Below, in pieces: positions 58,595-64,000 of a stretch of 64,000 nucleotides of DNA (positions are counted from its first letter, which is position 1; the number at the start of each line of letters is the position of its first letter). The position numbers were made by a program, and so were the translations under genes. Location of the stretch: contig JARUPY010000085.1 of NCBI GenBank assembly GCA_029817715.1, positions 6,820,001 through 6,884,000 of the forward strand, written 5' to 3'. The notes below the pieces were generated by a model. It saw only the letters and a list, made by a program, of their open reading frames with translations. It did not search any database and was not told where the DNA came from. This DNA comes from Melastoma dodecandrum. Taxonomy: Eukaryota > Streptophyta > Magnoliopsida > Myrtales > Melastomataceae.

Positions 58595-61135
58595 GAAGAT
58601 TGTAGAACAATATATGTGAATCCAGTAAATGAATATGTGAAGAAAATGCAGTGACATTCAAGAGCGAGGTGGAGATTTAAATTTGTTTCGACCCACTTTC
58701 TTGCAAACCGTTTCCTTTTGTGTGAACCCACATTCGCTTCACCACATCAACAGGCAATAATCCGCTTTCCCCTGTTCCAAGGAACTTCATTAGAGCATCT
58801 GAAAGAAGAAGAGGCAATGTAAGGTCCCCAGCTCCTTTTTTTTTCTTTTTATCCCTATGCTCTGTTTCATCTGGGCCAGAACACCTGGCATGAGCACATT
58901 ACAGCGATCTAAGCAAACGAAAGCTTCGACCAATGTTACTGGATCTGGCAGTAACTGTCCGAGATGGTTGTGTAATCTCACCTTCATTGCTTTCGTCTCT
59001 TCTTCTTTCAGATTTCTTCCTTTGTGAGTTGTTTATGCCTGGAGGCTAAGATATAAAGAAGAAAAAATCAAGTTACTGCAAGGCCCGTACTCTTCCTTGT
59101 ATCCGAATCAAATAAGTGAAAAAAGGAAATCCTTCAAATCGAACTGCAGAAAACATCAAATAGATGAACGTGCAGGGAATAACGCGATAAACACAATCCA
59201 TGAGAGCAATTCAACTCAATCTGAGTTATCTTCAAATTTTCCAATGGAGCAACATCTCATTATGTACGGTTACCATCCCCATTTAATGGCCAAATATGCT
59301 CGGACAGGGCTTTGTTCATTTGGAACATGTTGATTGAATCGACACAGAAGATGGGATAAAGTAAATTGTCACAACTTATATTTTGCTTGTTCGATGCTGC
59401 CTGTAAATTCTTCTCCCTAATGTAAAACCCAAAGCTTCTTGATAACCTAGAATCAGAAGGAACAGCGTCAACACAACAAGAATGGTAAAAAAAAATAGAT
59501 ATGAGATGCAAGTGGATTATGGAACCATGCGTACCTCTAACCTGCCAATTCAGCCTCGCCAATAATAGCTTGAAGTTGAGGAGAGAGACAGCATGGCTTG
59601 TTGAATCCGCCTCCTAGTTTCTTCCAATTCTCACTGTTGTTTGTAGACCTACTGAAACGATCATTGAAAAAAGTTTAACGCATGGACACTTTAAGGGGAT
59701 CAAACTACGTGCCTCCACATACAGCTAACTTCAAAGAGTAGCAACAAGCAGATAAACATACTAAATTAGAAATGCAGAAAACAGGCCTTAAACGATCAAT
59801 CCGGAAATAACAGATCAAAATCATCATAAGAATCGGCATGCCGAACCACGACAGTACAGGAGAAAAATCAAATGACAGATTTAACCAGTGCCCACACTAG
59901 CTAAATTTATGTATGCTTGTCCTCATACAGAAGGTGGGCACTGAAAAGGGAAAGAAAAACCCCCCGTACCTTGAGAAAATTCAGATTTTAGGGCATGAAC
60001 ATTGTCATATCTTAAAAAAGATGGAAGGAAAATCCCACCTCTTTTTCTTCTCGTCAGTTGCATCCATTGTCCCTTCATCCTCGGCTTCAGTCTCAGATCC
60101 TTCTTTCCCTGTCACTCCTCTCCTTTTATCTTCCGACGTACGCTTCCTATCATTAAAATAGTATCCGCACAGTTATTCGTTATAAGCAAGTCACCAAGAA
60201 GCATACTGAAGATGAGACAAGACCCACTGTCGATGCAGTGTGAACAATGCTCGACAACGGCCGAACAGACATATGGAGAAAGAACTACACACAAACATTT
60301 CCTCGAAACTTTCTATGCTTCCACAACATTCAATGAGGAGTTAAACAGTGCGATGTGATGCCATCGTTAATGGAATCCTAATCTTGTATCCCAGTTACAC
60401 AGTGCAAAAGAAGGAACTTTAAGGAAAATTGCAACCCCTTACATCTAACGGCCATATGTGCTTAACGAGGTCTCTGTTCATCTGAAACATATCAAAAAAT
60501 TTGACAGAGAAGAGCTTCCGAACTGTTCGTCACACAATATCTCCTGCCTGTCCATAGGATCTTGTAAATCCTTCTACCTGATAAAGTTCCACGCTTTCTT
60601 CACAACCCAAACCCAGAATATTGCACACGAGACTTCTGTAAACGAAGCTGCTTCAATGAAAGTTTACTGAAAACATAAGAAGAAGATCCGAAAACAGGAG
60701 ACCCCGGTACTGGCCAAAGCAGGTGCTCCTACAAAATCTTGAAGCAGTGGAGAAAGGTGCAGAGCTTATTGAAGCTGCCCCTTGGAGGCGTCACTTGGCC
60801 TACTAACCAAACAACATTCCACACAAATGAGAAAGAAAAGAAAAACCACACTGGCTTCCCGAATCGCATTCAAGAAGAGAAAAACCCTACCTCGCGTTTC
60901 TTCCGATCATCCTCCTTGCCTTTGATCTCTCCGTCGTCGTCGTCGTCCTCATCCTCCTCTTCTTCGGGAATCTCCATGGACTGAAGGTAGGAATCAATAA
61001 GCTCCCTGACAAACACCTCCCTACAGGACAAATTAACTCCGAACTCCTCCTCACCGACCCCGTCGTCGCCTTGTCGAGGTGGGAGCCATCCAGTATCGCC
61101 CGAAGCCGGTCCGCCAGCTCGGCATCCGACGCCAG
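58595..61135 (-). pseudogene. DEK_C + SWIB/MDM2 domain protein pseudogene
   Basis: The minus strand keeps a whole gene in ruins. First exon (61135-60891): LADRLRAILDGSHLDKATTG, then a deletion that shifts frame, then EEEFGVNLSCREVFVRELID, a DEK_C-type domain; the codon where the family starts (M-x-S-D) is CTG here. SWIB-1 (60810-60455): GSFNKLCTF, VGAPALAST, VVKKAWNFIR then TAG, KDLQDPMDRQEILCDE, a shift, FFDMFQMNRDLVKHIWPLD. A linker exon 60146-60039 is intact. SWIB-2 (59648-59542, 59460-59268): GGGFNKPCCLSPQLQ, a shift, YIREKNLQ, then INMFQMNKALSEHIWPL. A third SWIB remnant (58990-58595): VVKRMWVHTKGNGLQ. Active relatives are chromatin or Pol I factors. Introns are kept. Confidence 0.85.
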
Positions 61136-61939
61136 CTCCTCTGCCGCTAGTCAAGGAATGTGGAGAGAACAGGCGTAGCAGGGGTATCGTCGTGGAGTCG
61201 GTAACCGCCTCGCAGGGACGACGTCGTCTCATGCAGAATCCCCCCGTCCCACTGTATTTTGCCTCCTCGGAAGGCAAAGGAAGGAAGCAAGCGGCAGCTT
61301 CGGTATTATATTATTTCTACAGTTGTCTCCGGGCCCAATAACTTAATTTGGTATTGGGCCTAAGAACGAGGCCCAAATGGGGGATCGCTGGTGACGCCGT
61401 GATACCTGCCCCCAGACTTTCCCGAAAGAGAAGATAAGGAAAACAAATAAAAAGGAAAGAAGATGAGTGACCGGGATAAGAAAGAGTCAGATTGTTTATT
61501 AATTTTGGGATTGTCTCTACTCCCAACACCCCAAAAAGACTCTGGGTGTGAGAGTGGCAGAGTCTTTCCAGATTGGCCCAACAATCAATTACTACCTCCA
61601 CTCCAAAAGACCCAAAAACCCCACCGTCATTCGTCGTCGTTTTTGGGTATTAGTTAAGGAACACAAAAAGAAAATAAAAAGAAGAGAAGAAAGGAAGGGA
61701 CTGACTACAACTCCAACTCCTCCTCCTCCCCTTCCTTGGCCACTTCACGAGACTCGATCGTGACAACCCCACCACCACAACTCTACCGCCACTTCAACCC
61801 CCCCGGGCTGCCAGCTGTCCTCCTCCTCCCTCCCTTTATTAATGCCGGCGGAAGGTCGACGCCGCGGGGGTTGAGCTTTGGGGGCTTTCAGGAGTCTGTT
61901 TAGGGTTTCATATAGCTCTTGAGGGGGGAGCACGAACTT
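61136..61939. other. promoter and leader of SnRK2 gene
   Basis: No gene. The last ~300 bp are pyrimidine-rich and should include the leader of the kinase. Confidence 0.5.
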
Positions 61940-64000
61940 ATGGATAGATCCGCTGTTACTGTCGGCCCAGGGATGGACTTGCCCATAATGCACGACAGCG
62001 ATAGGTACGAGCTGGTTAAGGATATTGGCTCCGGTAATTTCGGGGTCGCCAGGTTGATGAGGGATCGCCAGACCGACGAGCTCGTCGCCGTTAAGTACAT
62101 CGAGCGCGGCGACAAGGTTTGGCTTTGGGCACTCTCTTTTTGATTCTTTGGGGTTTGACCTAGAAAAGGCTTGTTCTTTTTATTAAGGGCTGTGATTATG
62201 ATCTTGGGGTTTCTACTGGTTCTTTTTATTTATTTCTAATTTTTGCTATTGTGGGTTTCTTCTAGTTTTGTTTTGATTGTTTTTTGGTCGAATTGTATTG
62301 CCCGTTCGAGCGATTCTTGATTTGACGGTGTTGGGAAACGTGTTCTTTTCGTGCTGCATCGGAGGATGGCATTTGATTGAGCGGGGAGTTTAAGTTGAAG
62401 CGACTCCTTGATCCTTGATTGTTTTTTATTCACTTTTTTGACTGCTGGAATGGATGTTAAGTCCTGAGGAGGGACGGCTTACAGCTTACCCGTCATGGTT
62501 TGCGTCCTTCCCATATGCAGATAGATGATAATGTGCAGAGGGAGATCATCAACCATAGGTCACTCAGACATCCCAACATCATACGATTTAGAGAGGTGGG
62601 ACACTCTTTTTGTGTTTGCTTGTCGCTGAAAGAAAGGAAACTTCTTGCTCTGCTATCTGGGTCATGATCTTATGTTTCAAGTTTTTCGATTGTTTGCAGG
62701 TCATCTTGACGCCGACCCATCTGGCCATCGTTATGGAATATGCGGCAGGTGGAGAGCTCTTTGAGCGAATTTGTAATGCGGGCAGATTCAGCGAAGATGA
62801 GGTTACAATGCCATGCCTGGTTGTTTTTCCTTCTTCAAACTAGGTTGTTCCACCTCTTCTCATGATATTGTCCTCTGATGTTGCAGGCACGCTTCTTCTT
62901 CCAGCAGCTTATATCGGGAGTCAGCAACTGTCATGCCATGGTACATGTGAAGCTCTTTTTCTTCTTTACGTTCTGGAGAAAATTTGAGAAGCTTAAGTTG
63001 ATTGAGTCACGCCCTTTATATGTTAATATCAGCAAATATGCCATAGAGATTTGAAGCTGGAGAACACTTTATTGGATGGAAGCCCAGCTCCTCGTCTCAA
63101 GATTTGCGATTTTGGTTATTCCAAGGTCTCTCTCCTTCTCCGTCTCCTGCCTTGAGTTATCTCCTTGGAGTCCCCGTTGCATAAGATCGTTTGTGCTTGT
63201 TCATTGACTCTGTGAGTTTGTGTTTTGTTGCTCAGTCTTCCTTGCTCCACTCACAACCCAAGTCGACTGTTGGGACCCCAGCATACATAGCGCCTGAAGT
63301 ATTATTAAAAAGAGAATATGATGGCAAGGTAGGTTGCTGCTTTTAATATAGAGTTGGGTCGGGCGATTTCACCTGCTGCAGGGAACTGATGCCTCACAAC
63401 TTTGTGAAGTTTAGATTGCAGATGTATGGTCCTGTGGTGTGACCTTGTACGTAATGCTTGTTGGTGCATACCCTTTTGAGGACTCCGAAGATCCGAAGAA
63501 CTTTCGCAGGACAATACAGGTTATCTTAAACTTTCCCATGAAGATACCCATTTTTTGCCTGTGATTTCTTCTGGGTTTTGATTGGAGGTGATCCTTTTCA
63601 TGTAGAGAATTTTGAATGTACAATACTCGATCCCGGACTACGTGCATATCTCTCCTGAATGCCATCATCTAATATCAAGGATATTCGTAGCCGACCCCAC
63701 CAAGGTTTGTTCTCACGTGCTTTCCTGTGGTACTCTTCCTTTGAAGTGAAGATATTATCATATTCATTGATTCTTTTTGTCTTCTTGTGGGGATGTCCTT
63801 ATTCTGATTCTTGATAACGTCCTTCTTGGCATCCAATAGATGAATGATCATTTTTCTTGCTATTTCCTAAGTTATCTGATTGAGACAAATTTGAGGCCGA
63901 TGTTTATAATATGCCTGTTTTTGTCGTGGATTAATTGAGACATCTTTCCGATAACCGTGGCATGTCCTCTTATTGATGCCAGTTGCGTGATCTTGATTGC
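61940..64000 (+). CDS. SnRK2 protein kinase, subclass III (OST1/SnRK2.6-like), 3' part missing
   Basis: Eight exons in the window: 61940-62116, 62521-62595, 62700-62801, 62887-62940, 63033-63125, 63236-63328, 63415-63519, 63606-63704 (all phase 0, 266 codons); the gene continues past the right edge. The kinase core is intact: glycine loop GSGNFG, Lys in [21 protein letters not shown], activation loop [17 protein letters not shown] and [19 protein letters not shown]. The N-terminus ([20 protein letters not shown]) matches the SnRK2.2/2.3/2.6 group. These kinases are held off by PP2C phosphatases and released by ABA receptors, then phosphorylate SLAC1 and ABF factors. The ABA-specific acidic tail (domain II) lies outside the window. 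Exon borders match the nine-exon family pattern. Confidence 0.95.

Overview
This is a plant nuclear window from a eudicot, probably a rosid. The evidence is genes split by short GT-AG introns, plant-only families (SnRK2, ERF, bHLH, RALF, DUF1645, DUF1685, plant-type alpha-1,3-fucosyltransferase), TATA-type promoters and typical plant repeats. I cannot name the species from sequence alone. Exon joins were worked out by hand from splice sites, reading-frame phase and family conservation. They close without frame errors for the intact genes.

Left part (1-30 kb), intact genes in order: a bHLH95/ZHOUPI-like factor (5' end cut by the window), a NYN+LOTUS RNA-binding/nuclease protein, a DUF1685 protein, core alpha-1,3-fucosyltransferase (7 exons, 522 aa), a LAG1/LOH2-type ceramide synthase (6 exons, 281 aa), an ERF109/RRTF1-like AP2 factor, a tRNA-Arg(CCU), a short RALF-like peptide, a small unknown protein, and a complete ATG2 autophagy gene (13 exons, 1968 aa). 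Between them lie a dead thioredoxin-m3 copy and a dead tandem copy of the ERF gene.

Middle (30.3-41 kb): repeat-rich and unstable. A probable solo or truncated LTR with an internal 27-bp minisatellite is followed by a carboxylesterase (CXE) cluster. The cluster has two pseudogenes, two intact genes, one full-length copy with a damaged oxyanion-hole motif, and one small fragment. The fragment abuts an intron-retaining pseudogene of a plant sulfotransferase-like P-loop protein.

Right part (41-64 kb): a DUF1645 gene, a domesticated PIF/Harbinger (HARBI1-like) gene, a Lys/Glu-rich protein, an RNF170-like RING/DUF1232 E3 ligase, a ~1.04 kb Pack-MULE-like element whose ~180-bp inverted repeats enclose a broken lipoyl synthase (LIP1) fragment, a ~0.8 kb dimeric GGGCC minisatellite beside it, cyclophilin 40 (8 exons, 361 aa), a small membrane protein, a fully decayed DEK_C plus multi-SWIB gene, and the first eight exons of a subclass III SnRK2 (OST1/SnRK2.6-like) kinase running off the right edge.

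The genes form no operon or single pathway. The strongest unexplained structure is the gene-fragment-carrying inverted-repeat element at 50.37-51.41 kb. The window is also notable for its pseudogenes (Trx m3, ERF, CXE, sulfotransferase, LIP1, SWIB). Several keep introns, which fits gene loss after duplication of the genome or of this segment.
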